Source: CAZABC01 sp964483405 (GTDB taxonomy: Bacteria; Chloroflexota; Limnocylindria; Limnocylindrales; CSP1-4). From it: a stretch of 64,000 nucleotides of DNA. Shown here in pieces: positions 17,155 to 27,260 of the stretch. The notes beneath the pieces are model-generated. The model was not told where the DNA came from. It did no database searches and saw only the letters and a program-made list of their open reading frames with translations. Both the position numbers and the translations under genes were made by a program. The stretch lies in the NCBI GenBank assembly GCA_964483405.1, contig CAZABC010000008.1, positions 1 through 64,000 on the forward strand. Direction: 5' to 3'. Numbering within the stretch: the first letter of the stretch is position 1; every line of letters starts with the position of its first letter.

Positions 17155-17583
17155 CTAGATCCCGAGGCCGGTCAGGTGCTCCGCCAGCCGGGCGGGGTCC
17201 TCGAGCTCCCGGCGGACGCCTTCCCAGCTCGCCGGTGCCCAGATCTCGGCGTGGTCGCGGGAGCCGACGATCACGGCGTCGCCATCAAGGCCCGCCCACT
17301 CCCGGAGGAAGGCCGGCACGAGGACCCGGCCCTGGCGGTCGAGCTCCGCCTCGATCGCGCCGCTGAACAGGAACCGCTGGAAGGCGCGGGAGCCCTGGTC
17401 GCTGACGGGGAGGCTCGCCACCTTGGCCGCGAGGGCGTCCCAGTCGTCGCGCGGGAAGATCGCGAGACAGCCGTCGATCCAGCGCGAGACGAAGGCGCCA
17501 CCAGCGAGCTGCAGACGGAACCGAGCCGGGACGGCGATGCGTCCCTTCTCGTCCACCGAGTGCCGGTACTCGCCGGTGAACAC
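17155..17583 (-). CDS. mraZ: Transcriptional regulator MraZ
   Basis: A 142-residue protein with two MraZ/SpoVT-AbrB-like modules. The first, 'FTGEYRHSVDEKGRIAVPARFR', is at residues 2-23 and the second, 'GAIEAELDRQGRVLVPAFLREWAGLDGDAVIVGSRDHAEIW', at about 75-115. GTG at 17583 is preferred because the conserved FTGEY begins right after it and GAGGGG lies about 10 bases upstream; longer in-frame starts add sequence without family match. MraZ is known to bind short TGGG-type repeats before its own gene and to control the dcw operon; three such repeats lie in its leader here (17649-17678). Confidence 0.95.
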   Translation of the reverse strand: MFTGEYRHSVDEKGRIAVPARFRLQLAGGAFVSRWIDGCLAIFPRDDWDALAAKVASLPVSDQGSRAFQRFLFSGAIEAELDRQGRVLVPAFLREWAGLDGDAVIVGSRDHAEIWAPASWEGVRRELEDPARLAEHLTGLGI

Positions 17584-17648
17584 TGCCGGGCTACCCCTCA
17601 GGTGGTCCCCGCCCCTCCGGCGCAGGACCGTGGTCCGATGTGGTCTGA

Positions 17649-17678
17649 CTCCCCACTTGGCGCCACTTCGCGCCACTT
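17649..17678 (-). promoter_or_regulatory. Three MraZ boxes (TGGNG repeats, 10-bp period)
   Basis: Reading the minus strand from 17678, AAGTGG occurs three times at exactly 10-base spacing (plus-strand CCACTT at 17653, 17663 and 17673), which can also be read as TGGCG-N5-TGGCG-N5-TGGGG. In Escherichia coli MraZ binds three TGGGN repeats with 5-base spacers just downstream of the mraZ start site, and in Mollicutes an AAAGTG-type repeat. The boxes here begin at the predicted start site, about 65 bases before the mraZ codon, so autoregulation is likely. Confidence 0.75.
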
Positions 17679-17684
17679 CGGCGC

Positions 17685-17713
17685 ATCCTAGCGACCTGAA
17701 GGGGCGGCGTCAA
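17685..17713 (-). promoter_or_regulatory. Promoter of the dcw operon (mraZ promoter)
   Basis: On the minus strand TTGACG (17713-17708), a 17-base spacer and TAGGAT (17690-17685) form a good housekeeping-type promoter, matching five and four of the six consensus bases. Transcription would start near 17678, leaving a leader of about 95 bases that contains the three MraZ boxes. This is the best promoter seen in the window. Confidence 0.7.
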
Positions 17714-17754
17714 CGCGGAATCGCGCCGCGGTCGCGTGGATGCCGGCCACTCGG

Positions 17755-17810
17755 GCCCCGTCCGGGGGCCGGCCCGGCCGCTCGCGCCCCGTCCGGGGGC
17801 CGGTCCGGCC
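17755..17810. repeat. Two GC-rich direct repeats, 25 bp each
   Basis: Copies at 17755-17779 and 17786-17810 share GCCCCGTCCGGGGGCCGG then (C/T)CCGGCC, differing at one base. They lie in the 563-base non-coding stretch (17584-18146) between mraZ and the LysM gene. Each copy can fold on itself (CCGGGGGCCGG region). No gene was found in this stretch, which otherwise holds the mraZ promoter and the 34-bp repeats near 18004. Confidence 0.6.
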
Positions 17811-18003
17811 ACCGGGCCATGCAGCATCGACATGCAACGGCGCTCGGGCGACCGGCGCGATCCCGACGCATGCACCAGACGACATGGACCGAGACACGCG
17901 ACCGGCCCGAGCGACGCACCGCGGGCCGACGGTGCGGGCTCGGATCCGAGCGTACGAAGGCTGCGGTCCGTTCGATGTCCGTGCGGCATGGAACTCGGCC
18001 CTA

Positions 18004-18116
18004 CGGCGGGCTACGACGGCGCGGCCCTCAGGCGGCGACGGCGGCACCGGGCTGCGGACCGCGGGTCGGCGGTGCAGCGGGTCGGCGGGCTACGACGGCG
18101 CGGCCCTCAGGCGGCG
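18004..18116. repeat. 34-bp direct repeat, two copies 79 bp apart
   Basis: An identical 34-base sequence starting CGGCGGGCTACGACGGCG occurs at 18004-18037 and 18083-18116, just beyond the 3' end of the LysM gene. Its function is unknown. It may be a remnant of local duplication or part of an RNA 3' structure. No recombinase gene or target-site duplication accompanies it. Confidence 0.65.
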
Positions 18117-18146
18117 CCGGGCTGCGACTGCGCGGGCTCCGGCCGG

Positions 18147-19166
18147 TCAGCGGGTCGGCGGCGGCAGGATCAGCTCGTCGCCGGCCTGGATCCCCTGCGT
18201 CCGGGCCCACGGGTTGAGGTCGTAGACCGTCTCGAGCGGCACGCCGAAGTAGCGGGCGATGCTGAACAGGTTGTCGCCGCGGCGGATCGTGTAGATGTAG
18301 CAGTCCGGCCGGTCGGGGCACGGCACGAGGAGCGCGTATCGATCGCTCGACGGGGTCGGGGTCGCGGCGGGCGAGGACGGACGCGGGCTCGGGGCCACGG
18401 ACGGGGCGACGGACGGGGCCTCGCTCGGCGCCACGCTCTCGGCCGGGCTCGGCCCGACCGTGGGCGACGGCCCCGGTGATCCGGGGCCCGCGCTCCCCCC
18501 CGGCCCGGTCGGGTCGCCGGGCGACGCGCTCGGCGAGACTGCCGCGACGTCCGACCCGGTCGGGCTCGGACCATCGGTCGGCCCGGCGATCGACAGCCCG
18601 CCGCCCGCGACGACGAAGGCGACGGTGATCGCCGCGGCGACGACGACGGCGCCCGCCCCCGCGATCGTCGCGACGGGCCTGGCCCGGGCGACCTCGACGG
18701 CCTCCGGCGCGAATGCCGGCACCTCGTTCGTCGCCCGCAGGTAGCGCGGGCACTCCACGTGGCCGGCGGTCAGGCAGACGAGCGACCGCTGGCGCTCCGA
18801 GAGCGGTGTCGGATCGCCGACGGCCGCGCAGCGATCGGGCCCGGCGCCGGGGGCTGGCGCCCCGCGTCCCGGCAACCCGCCCGGGCCGCCGAAGCCGTCG
18901 AACGAGCCCGGCGGGGCCGGTTCGAGGTACGGACACCGTGGCGACGCGGCGGTGGCGGTCGCCGCGGTCCCGGCCGTCGGCGGCTCGACGGCCACCGCGG
19001 TCCCGGCCATCGGCGCCTCGGCTGCCGCCTCGGCCTTCGCCTCTTCCTCCGCCCGGGCCCACGCGTCGGCATCCGGCTCGGGCGGCGGCGCGGGGTCGGC
19101 TCCGGGCGGTCGCGCACGGCGGGATCCACGGGCGCGCCTCGCGGTGGGGTCGTCGCGATCCGGCAT
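18147..19166 (-). CDS. LysM-domain membrane protein with Cys-rich N-terminal region
   Basis: A 339-residue protein. The cytoplasmic N-terminal half is acidic/Ala-rich and holds a cysteine pattern: 'SPRCPYLE', 'DRCAA', then 'VCLTAGHVECPRYL' (about residues 76-143). That pattern often accompanies LysM proteins of Chloroflexota. A membrane helix follows (about 163-186), then a Pro/Ser/Gly linker. The C-terminal LysM motif 'YIYTIRRGDNLFSIARYFGVPLETVYDLNPWARTQGIQAGDELILPPP' should bind peptidoglycan outside. It may link a metal- or redox-sensitive inner domain to the wall; this is inference. GAGGAG lies 13 bases before the ATG. Confidence 0.85.
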   Translation of the reverse strand: MPDRDDPTARRARGSRRARPPGADPAPPPEPDADAWARAEEEAKAEAAAEAPMAGTAVAVEPPTAGTAATATAASPRCPYLEPAPPGSFDGFGGPGGLPGRGAPAPGAGPDRCAAVGDPTPLSERQRSLVCLTAGHVECPRYLRATNEVPAFAPEAVEVARARPVATIAGAGAVVVAAAITVAFVVAGGGLSIAGPTDGPSPTGSDVAAVSPSASPGDPTGPGGSAGPGSPGPSPTVGPSPAESVAPSEAPSVAPSVAPSPRPSSPAATPTPSSDRYALLVPCPDRPDCYIYTIRRGDNLFSIARYFGVPLETVYDLNPWARTQGIQAGDELILPPPTR

Positions 19167-19222
19167 CCGGTGTCGTCGCTCCTCGGTCCCGCGACCCGCC
19201 CGGGGCGGGCCGGTCCGGGCGG

Positions 19223-19253
19223 AGTCTAGCGAATGGCCCGCCGGGACGGTCGA
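19223..19253 (-). promoter_or_regulatory. Candidate promoter of the LysM gene
   Basis: The minus strand has TCGACC (19253-19248), 19 bases, then TAGACT (19228-19223); both hexamers match four of six consensus bases, with a long spacer. A start near 19216 would leave a 50-base leader. The stretch 19167-19373 is otherwise a divergent control region shared with the gene at 19374. Confidence 0.35.
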
Positions 19254-19290
19254 TCGACGGCTGTTGCCGGCCCTAGTACCTTTTCGTCCG

Positions 19291-19320
19291 TTGGCGACGC
19301 GGCCGGCCCGGTGCTAGGCT
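19291..19320 (+). promoter_or_regulatory. Candidate promoter of the 80-residue protein gene
   Basis: TTGGCG (19291-19296), an 18-base spacer and TAGGCT (19315-19320) give four and three matches to consensus. The predicted start near 19327 leaves a leader of about 47 bases. Confidence 0.35.
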
Positions 19321-19373
19321 GCCGAGCCCGGCGCGATGCGCCACGACGACGCGATGGACGACGAACGGACGAC

Positions 19374-19616
19374 ATGGCCCTGCCTCTCGAGAACGCGCCC
19401 GCCACCCCAGCCGGGTACGGCCTCGCCGCCCAGCGGATCCGCCGCTGCACGTTCCGTCGCCTGACGCTCGTGCCGGTGGCCGAGGGGCGCGTCTTCGACG
19501 TCGCCTGCCTGTACCCGGAGCGGCGCCGGCCGATCCCGCTCGGCGACCTCGAGTCGGCGATGCCGATCTGCAACGCGTGCACCGCCGACCACATCTTCCG
19601 GCCCGACGAGGACTGA
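19374..19616 (+). CDS. Small hypothetical protein with CxxC-like C-terminus
   Basis: An 80-residue protein, MALPLENAPATPAGYGLAAQ at the start and 'LGDLESAMPICNACTADHIFRPDED' at the end. The CNAC pair near residues 66-69, with another Cys in 'DVACLYPE' and an early one in 'RRCTFRR', suggests metal binding, but no family is recognised. The start is the first ATG with a compact protein; no good Shine-Dalgarno is visible. A candidate promoter at 19291-19320 supports a gene here. It faces rnpB convergently. Confidence 0.6.
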   Translation: MALPLENAPATPAGYGLAAQRIRRCTFRRLTLVPVAEGRVFDVACLYPERRRPIPLGDLESAMPICNACTADHIFRPDED

Positions 19617-19659
19617 TCCGCCGCGACTGTCCCGGACAGGGACCAGGGCCGGGCGGCTG

Positions 19660-20016
19660 CGCCAGCGAGCGCGACCTGTAAGCCGGGTTCTGTCCCGCGG
19701 TCGCCCGCGGGGACGGTCATCCATCTGCGGCCGCCGGTCGCCCGACGGCTCATGCGGCCGACCCGAGGGCTCGGGCGACGCACCCTGCGCCCCGGCGGAC
19801 CGGGGCCATGCCCTCCTACTTGGCCTTGCTCCGGGTGGAGTTTGCCGCGTTTCACTCCGGCCCCGAGGGGCCGGCATCGTCACTGTGGCACTGGTCCTCG
19901 CCTTGCGGCGGACGGGCGTTACCCGCCACCCTTGCGTCGCGGAGCCCGGACTTTCCTCGAGCCGCGTCGGGGTCGCCCCCGCCACGGATCGCGACCGTCC
20001 GGTCGCCTCGCTGGCG
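19660..20016 (-). ncRNA. rnpB: RNase P RNA
   Basis: The minus strand holds the universally conserved blocks of bacterial type A RNase P RNA: GAGGAAAGTCCGGGCTCC near the 5' end (about 19953-19970), AAACTCCACCCGGAGCAAG-type core with TAGGAGGG in the centre, and GACAGAACCCGGCTTACAGG near the 3' end (19675-19694). The ends pair as helix P1: GCCAGCGAG(G)CGACC at 20015-20001 with GGTCGC..CTCGCTGGC at 19676-19661. It processes tRNA 5' leaders. A TACGAT -10 element sits just upstream, so the predicted transcript start coincides with P1. End positions are within a few bases. Confidence 0.95.
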
Positions 20017-20021
20017 GTCCG

Positions 20022-20027
20022 ATCGTA
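20022..20027 (-). promoter_or_regulatory. -10 element of the rnpB promoter
   Basis: TACGAT on the minus strand lies seven bases before the structural 5' end of RNase P RNA, the spacing expected for a -10 box. No convincing -35 is visible. The same TANNAT form recurs before mraZ, parA and sdhC. Confidence 0.5.
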
Positions 20028-20127
20028 CACCCCGGACCCGGCCGACCCGCTCGACCCGCTCCGATCCCGATCGGGTCCTCGTGCCTCGGTCCACCCGCGG
20101 GCTCGACCCGGCGAGCTCGCCGCGCGA

Positions 20128-20610
20128 TCAGGGGACCCGCGTCAGCTCGAGCGAGCCGTCGGGACCCGAGATCGTCATCGAGTCACCGGCGACGACGAGC
20201 CGGTCGGCCATCTGGAGGACGGCCATCATCGCCGCCTCCTGCTCGCCCAGCGGCCCGTCGCAGGCCATCTCGGTCTGGGACATCGCCTCGATGCGCAGCT
20301 GGTCGCCGGCGAGCGTGTAGCCGCCGCCGAAGCTGTTGCAGCCGGTCGTGCCGGACAGCTGGTCGCCCTCGAAGCGGATGAAGGGCTCGCTCCCGGCGAC
20401 CGGGACCACGCCATCGATGCCGGTGACCCGCCACTCGGTCGCGTCGAGCCCGGAGCCCGGCGGGAACCCGGCGCACCCGGCCAGGCCGAGGGCGACGACG
20501 AGGACCATCGCGGCAGCCCGGATCCCCGGCGCGAGGGCGGTCCGGCTGGCGGTGCGGGTGACGGCGCGGCGGGCGATCACGAGGCGACTGACGCGGGCGG
20601 TGGCGAACAT
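20128..20610 (-). CDS. META (HslJ-like) domain lipoprotein
   Basis: A 160-residue protein with an Arg-rich n-region, a hydrophobic segment and the lipobox LAGC (in 'VLVVALGLAGCAG', about residues 36-47), so it should be lipidated. The mature part is one META domain: 'LDATEWRVTGIDGVVPV', 'IRFEGDQLSGTTGCNSFGGGYTLAGDQLRIEAMSQTEMACDGPLGEQEAAMMAVLQ'. The GCNSFGG and 'MACDGPLGEQE' patterns are diagnostic of the family, linked in other bacteria to heat shock and secreted proteins. Function here is unknown. The start is not certain; a later ATG (20508) would leave too short an n-region. Confidence 0.85.
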   Translation of the reverse strand: MFATARVSRLVIARRAVTRTASRTALAPGIRAAAMVLVVALGLAGCAGFPPGSGLDATEWRVTGIDGVVPVAGSEPFIRFEGDQLSGTTGCNSFGGGYTLAGDQLRIEAMSQTEMACDGPLGEQEAAMMAVLQMADRLVVAGDSMTISGPDGSLELTRVP

Positions 20611-20696
20611 CGACGGCGGCTCCGGCTGCGGTGACGACTGCCCTGCTGACGCCTGATGCCCCGCGCCGGTTGCGGGGCCGGGCGATCCGCGGTGCG

Positions 20697-21179
20697 TCAG
20701 CGCTCCGGGCGGCGCACGACGGAGGCCGGGCCGCCGGCCGCGACACGGTCGATCGCCTCGTTCGCGAGCGCATCGGCCTGGTGGTTCTGGGCGCGTCGGA
20801 CGTGCCGGGCCGACCATCGGTCGAAGCCCCCCAGCCGGCGGCGGGCCTCCATCGCGAGCGGCAGGAGCTTGGCGTCCTTGATCTTCCAGCGACCCGAGAC
20901 CTGCTCGACCACGAGCATCGAGTCGAGGAGGAGGTCGACCTCGCGGACGCCCAGCTCGGCGGCCACCTCGAGCGCCCGGACGACGGCCGTGTACTCGGCG
21001 ACGTTGTTCGTCTGGACGCCGAGGAACTCCGACAGCGTCGCGATCGGCGTGGCGGACGGATCGAGCGCACCCGGTGCGTCGGCGTCGATGATGACCGCGC
21101 CAAGCGACGCGGGACCCGGATTGCTCCGCGACGCGCCGTCGGCCCGGATGATCGCCCGGCGCAGCCCGTCGGGCGTCAC
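20697..21179 (-). CDS. Ribonuclease HI family protein
   Basis: A 160-residue RNase H fold protein. The four acidic catalytic residues are present: Asp in 'IIRADGASRSNPGPASLGAVIID', Glu in 'NNVAEYTAVVRAL', Asp in 'LLLDSMLVVEQVSGRWKIKDAKLLPL' and Asp in 'RAQNHQADALANEAID'. It would cleave RNA in RNA-DNA hybrids. The sequence is closer to the standalone actinobacterial/Bacillus YpdQ-like branch than to E. coli RnhA, which has a basic protrusion lacking here. GTG at 21179 overlaps the sdhB stop as GTGA, so it is translated from the sdh message, an unexpected partner. Confidence 0.88.
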   Translation of the reverse strand: MTPDGLRRAIIRADGASRSNPGPASLGAVIIDADAPGALDPSATPIATLSEFLGVQTNNVAEYTAVVRALEVAAELGVREVDLLLDSMLVVEQVSGRWKIKDAKLLPLAMEARRRLGGFDRWSARHVRRAQNHQADALANEAIDRVAAGGPASVVRRPER

Positions 21180-21877
21180 GAGTGGCGGTCGACGATCGCG
21201 GACGAGACCTCGAGGATCGCCTGGGTGATCCGGATGTCGCGCGGGCAGGCGTCGGTGCAGTTGAAGATCGTCCGGCAGCGCCACACGCCGTCGCGGTCGG
21301 CGAGGATCTCGAGCCGCTCGTCGGCCGCCTCGTCGCGCGAGTCGAAGATGAAGCGGTGGGCGTTGACGATCGCCGCCGGCCCGACGTACGACTCCTGGGC
21401 CCAGAACGACGGACAAGAGGTCGTGCAGGCGGCACACAGGATGCACTTCGTCGTGTCGTCGTAGCGGGCCCGGTCGGCCGGCGACTGGCGCCGCTCGCCC
21501 CCGGTGACCGGCGTCTCGTTGACGAGGTACGGCATCACCGAGCGGTACTTCTCGAAGAAGCCGTCCATGTCGACGACGAGGTCCTTGACGACCGGCAGGC
21601 CCGGCAGCGGCGCGACGCTGATCCTGCGCTTGCCGAGCTGGTCGACCCGGATCTTGCAGGCGAGGCGGTTCCGGCCGTTGACGAGCATCGCGTCCGAGCC
21701 GCAGACGCCGTGGGCACACGAGCGGCGGAAGGTCAGCGTCGGGTCCTGCTCGTACTTGACCCGGTGGAGGAGGTCGAGGACCCGGTCGAGCGGGTCGGCA
21801 TCGACCGCGTACTGCTGCCAGTGCGGCTTCTCGTCCCGCTCGGGGTCGTAGCGGAGGATCCGGAGGTCGACCTGCAT
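21176..21877 (-). CDS. sdhB: Succinate dehydrogenase/fumarate reductase iron-sulfur subunit
   Basis: A 233-residue subunit carrying three iron-sulfur centres. The 2Fe-2S site is 'CAHGVCGSDAMLVNGRNRLAC'. The 4Fe-4S site is 'CILCAACTTSCP', and the 3Fe-4S site lies in 'CRTIFNCTDACP'. It passes electrons from SdhA flavin to the membrane quinone. The ATG follows the sdhA stop by one base, and the stop overlaps rnhA. Length and spacing are normal. Confidence 0.96.
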   Translation of the reverse strand: MQVDLRILRYDPERDEKPHWQQYAVDADPLDRVLDLLHRVKYEQDPTLTFRRSCAHGVCGSDAMLVNGRNRLACKIRVDQLGKRRISVAPLPGLPVVKDLVVDMDGFFEKYRSVMPYLVNETPVTGGERRQSPADRARYDDTTKCILCAACTTSCPSFWAQESYVGPAAIVNAHRFIFDSRDEAADERLEILADRDGVWRCRTIFNCTDACPRDIRITQAILEVSSAIVDRHS

Positions 21878-21878
21878 C

Positions 21879-23639
<1,761 letters not shown>

Positions 23640-23643
23640 CGGG

Positions 23644-24033
23644 CTACGGCACCGGGAACGGCATGGTCGCGACGACCATCGTCCCCATCGCGAAGATGAC
23701 GAGCGCGCCGAGGTAGAGGGCCATCGTCAGGGCCATCCGCAGCCCGCCGCGGGTGTAGTCGGCGACGACCGTCCGCATCCCCATGAACGCGTGGAAGGTG
23801 ACGAAGGTGAGCATCAGCCAGTCGAGGGTCCGCCACAGCAGGTCGCCCCAGCGGACCTGGGCGATCCACTCGGCGGTCTGCTCCGACGGGTCGTAGACGA
23901 CGTGGACGACGAGGTAGTGACCGAGCGCGGTGACGAAGAGCCCGAGCCCGGTCAGCCGCATCAGGTACCAGACCGCGAGGTCCCAGCCGCCCGACTGCGG
24001 CTTGGCCCGGCCGGCGCGCGTCGTGCGGATCAC
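23644..24033 (-). CDS. sdhD: Succinate dehydrogenase membrane anchor subunit SdhD
   Basis: A 129-residue protein with three membrane helices. 'DLAVWYLMRLTGLGLFVTALGHYLVVHVV' begins the first; 'WLMLTFVTFHAFMGMRTVVADY' holds the probable haem-ligand histidine; the third is 'LTMALYLGALVIFAMGTMVVATM'. GTG at 24033 overlaps the sdhC stop as GTGA and has GGAGG close upstream, so it is preferred over a longer in-frame start. It forms the quinone site with SdhC. Confidence 0.9.
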   Translation of the reverse strand: MIRTTRAGRAKPQSGGWDLAVWYLMRLTGLGLFVTALGHYLVVHVVYDPSEQTAEWIAQVRWGDLLWRTLDWLMLTFVTFHAFMGMRTVVADYTRGGLRMALTMALYLGALVIFAMGTMVVATMPFPVP

Positions 24034-24425
24034 GCCCCACCTCCGATCAGCTCGCCCAGCTGCGGCAGCCCGAAGGCCGGGGCCATGATGTGGTAGGCGA
24101 CCGGCAGCCCGATGACGACGAAGGCGACCCAGGCGGCGTACCACATCTGGCGGTGGTAGCGGGTCGTCGCCGGCCAGAAGTCCATGACGATGATCCGCAG
24201 GCCGTTGAGGGCGTGGTACAGGAGGGCCGCGCCGAGGAGCGTCTCGCCGACCCGCCCGATCGGGCTGGCGTACAGGTCGAGGAGCTCGTCGTACAGCGGG
24301 GGGTTGGCGCCGGCAAGCCAGATGTCGAAGACGTGGAGCAGGATGAACGCCCAGACGGCGATGCCGGAGAGACGGTGGAACGCCCAGGCGAGCATCCCCT
24401 CCCCGCCCCGGTACCGGAACAGCAT
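24030..24425 (-). CDS. sdhC: Succinate dehydrogenase cytochrome b subunit SdhC
   Basis: A 131-residue protein with three membrane helices. The N-terminal quinone-site motif is 'GMLAWAFHRLSGIAVWAFILLHVFDIW', and the haem-ligand region is 'LLYHALNGLRIIVMDFW'. It is the first gene of sdhCDAB. The ATG at 24425 has GGAGG about 11 bases upstream. A TACGAT -10 lies at 24533-24528, giving a leader near 96 bases, shared back to back with the sucC control region. Confidence 0.92.
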   Translation of the reverse strand: MLFRYRGGEGMLAWAFHRLSGIAVWAFILLHVFDIWLAGANPPLYDELLDLYASPIGRVGETLLGAALLYHALNGLRIIVMDFWPATTRYHRQMWYAAWVAFVVIGLPVAYHIMAPAFGLPQLGELIGGGA

Positions 24426-24527
24426 CGCGGCTACGACCTCCGACGAGCGTCGATCACGCCGTCCGGTGCGCGATCCTCGCGGCGGCCGGGTCACCGGCGC
24501 GGACGGGGCGGACGGTCTCTGGGCCCG

Positions 24528-24533
24528 ATCGTA
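24528..24533 (-). promoter_or_regulatory. Candidate -10 element of the sdhCDAB promoter
   Basis: TACGAT on the minus strand is the same -10 form as at rnpB. Upstream of it, where a -35 would be, lie the two 20-bp repeats at 24541-24581, and no consensus -35 is seen, so an activator may be needed. Confidence 0.4.
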
Positions 24534-24540
24534 GCACCGG

Positions 24541-24581
24541 AGCGGTGGTCCGCGTCGGCGCAGCGGTGGTCCGCGTCGGCG
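24541..24581. repeat. Tandem 20-bp repeat in the divergent sdh-sucC control region
   Basis: AGCGGTGGTCCGCGTCGGCG occurs twice, at 24541-24560 and 24562-24581, with a 21-base period (two DNA turns). It lies between sdhC (minus) and sucC (plus) and directly upstream of the proposed sdh -10. Helical phasing suggests two binding sites on the same DNA face for a regulator of both operons; this is inference. Confidence 0.55.
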
Positions 24582-24706
24582 GCCGCCGAGGCGGACGCCT
24601 GGCCGTCGCGGAGGCCCGCCGGCGGGCCCCGGCTGCGCTACCATCAGGTCCTCTCCCCCGGCGGTCCCGACCGCACCACGCGTCCCGAGCCCAGGAGTCG
24701 CCCCGC

Positions 24707-25884
<1,178 letters not shown>

Positions 25885-25888
<4 letters not shown>

Positions 25889-26769
25889 GCATCCTGATCG
25901 ACCGCGACACCCGGCTCGTCGTCCACGGCCTCACCGGCCGCGAGGGCGAGTTCCACTCCCGCCAGATGCTCGACTACGGCACCAACATCGTCGCCGGGGT
26001 CACCCCCGGCAAGGGCGGGCTCCATGCGCTCGACAACCGGGTCGAGGTCTTCGACACCGTCGCCGACGCGGTCCGCCAGACCGGCGCGAACACGTCCTGC
26101 ATCTTCGTCCCCGCCGGCGGCGCGCCCGACTCGATCCTCGAGGCGGTCGACGCGGGCGTGAAGACGATCTTCTGCATCACCGAGGGCATCCCCGCCCTCG
26201 ACATGCTGCCGGTCGTCGAGATCGTCCGGACCGCCGGCGCCCGCCTGATCGGCCCCAACTGCCCCGGCGCGACGTCGCCCGGCCAGGCGAAGGTGGGGAT
26301 CATCCCGGGCTCGATCCACCGCGAGGGCGGCGTCGGCGTCGTCTCGCGATCGGGCACCCTGACCTACGAGGCCGTCCAGGCGATGACCGACGCGGGCATC
26401 GGCCAGACGACGTGCGTGGGCATCGGCGGCGACCCGATCATCGGGACGACCTTCCTCGACGTCCTCCAGCTCTTCGCCGCCGACCCGGCGACCGAGGCGA
26501 TCGTCCTCATCGGCGAGATCGGCGGGGCCGCCGAGGAGGAGGCCGCGGCGTGGGCCGCCGAGCACCTCCGGGGCGTCCCGATGGCCGCCTTCGTCGCCGG
26601 TCGGACCGCGCCCGAGGGCAAGCGGATGGGCCACGCCGGGGCGATCATCTCCGGCGGTCGCGGGACGGCGGCCGAGAAGGTCGCGGCGCTCGAGGCCGCG
26701 GGCATCCGGGTGGCCTCGTCTCCGACGGAGCTGCCGGCCCTCCTCCGCGAGGCGGGATACCGCGGCTGA
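25885..26769 (+). CDS. sucD: Succinyl-CoA synthetase alpha subunit
   Basis: A 294-residue CoA-binding subunit. The Rossmann part contains 'VHGLTGREGEFHSRQMLDYGTNIVAGVTPGKGG'. 'IGPNCPGATSPGQAKVGIIPG' and 'VGVVSRSGTLTYEAVQAMT' follow, and the phosphohistidine lies in 'KRMGHAGAIISGGRGTA' (about residue 250). Full length for the family. It overlaps sucC by four bases and ends 14 bases from the convergent membrane-protein gene. Confidence 0.97.
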
Positions 26770-26783
26770 GCGGCCCGCGGCCG

Positions 26784-27182
26784 TCAGCGGCCGAAGGCGA
26801 CCCGGACGTTCGGGCGGAGCAGGTAGACGAGGACGATCGCCGGCAGGATCGCCGCGCCGATCGCCTGCGGCCAGCCGACGTTGCCGGCGAGCGCCGCGAC
26901 GACCTGGACCGCGATGCCGCCGGCACCGACGACCACGCCGGCGAGCCAGGCCCACGGCTTGAGGGTGAAGAGGGCCCAGGCGACGCCGAAGTAGAGGACC
27001 GCCACGCCGAGGAACGCGACGCCCATGACGAGGATCGGCAGGGCCGGCGAGTCGGCGGTGCTGAGCAGGGTCGCGAACCCGCCGATGATCGTGATGATCC
27101 CGTAGGCGAGCGACGGGATCCCGGCGAGCGCCGTGAGCACCGCCAGCACCGTCACCCCGGTCGGCCGTCCGTCTTGCACCAC
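26784..27182 (-). CDS. Small four-helix membrane protein, unknown
   Basis: A 132-residue protein with four hydrophobic segments (about residues 8-40, 47-72, 78-98 and 105-123), for example 'GVTVLAVLTALAGIPSLAYGIITIIGGF' and 'KPWAWLAGVVVGAGGIAVQVVAAL'. This layout is common among uncharacterised bacterial membrane proteins often annotated DUF-type. Two adjacent GTG codons (27182, 27179) follow GAGGAGG, so the start is within one codon. It lies between sucD (convergent) and mce (same strand, 78 bases away). No function can be given. Confidence 0.75.
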   Translation of the reverse strand: MVQDGRPTGVTVLAVLTALAGIPSLAYGIITIIGGFATLLSTADSPALPILVMGVAFLGVAVLYFGVAWALFTLKPWAWLAGVVVGAGGIAVQVVAALAGNVGWPQAIGAAILPAIVLVYLLRPNVRVAFGR

Positions 27183-27260
27183 GTGCCTCCTCGTCCCTCG
27201 CCCGGCGCCCGGGGGGCGGTGCCCCGCGGTCGCGCCGCCTCCGATGGTAGCCGACGCCGG

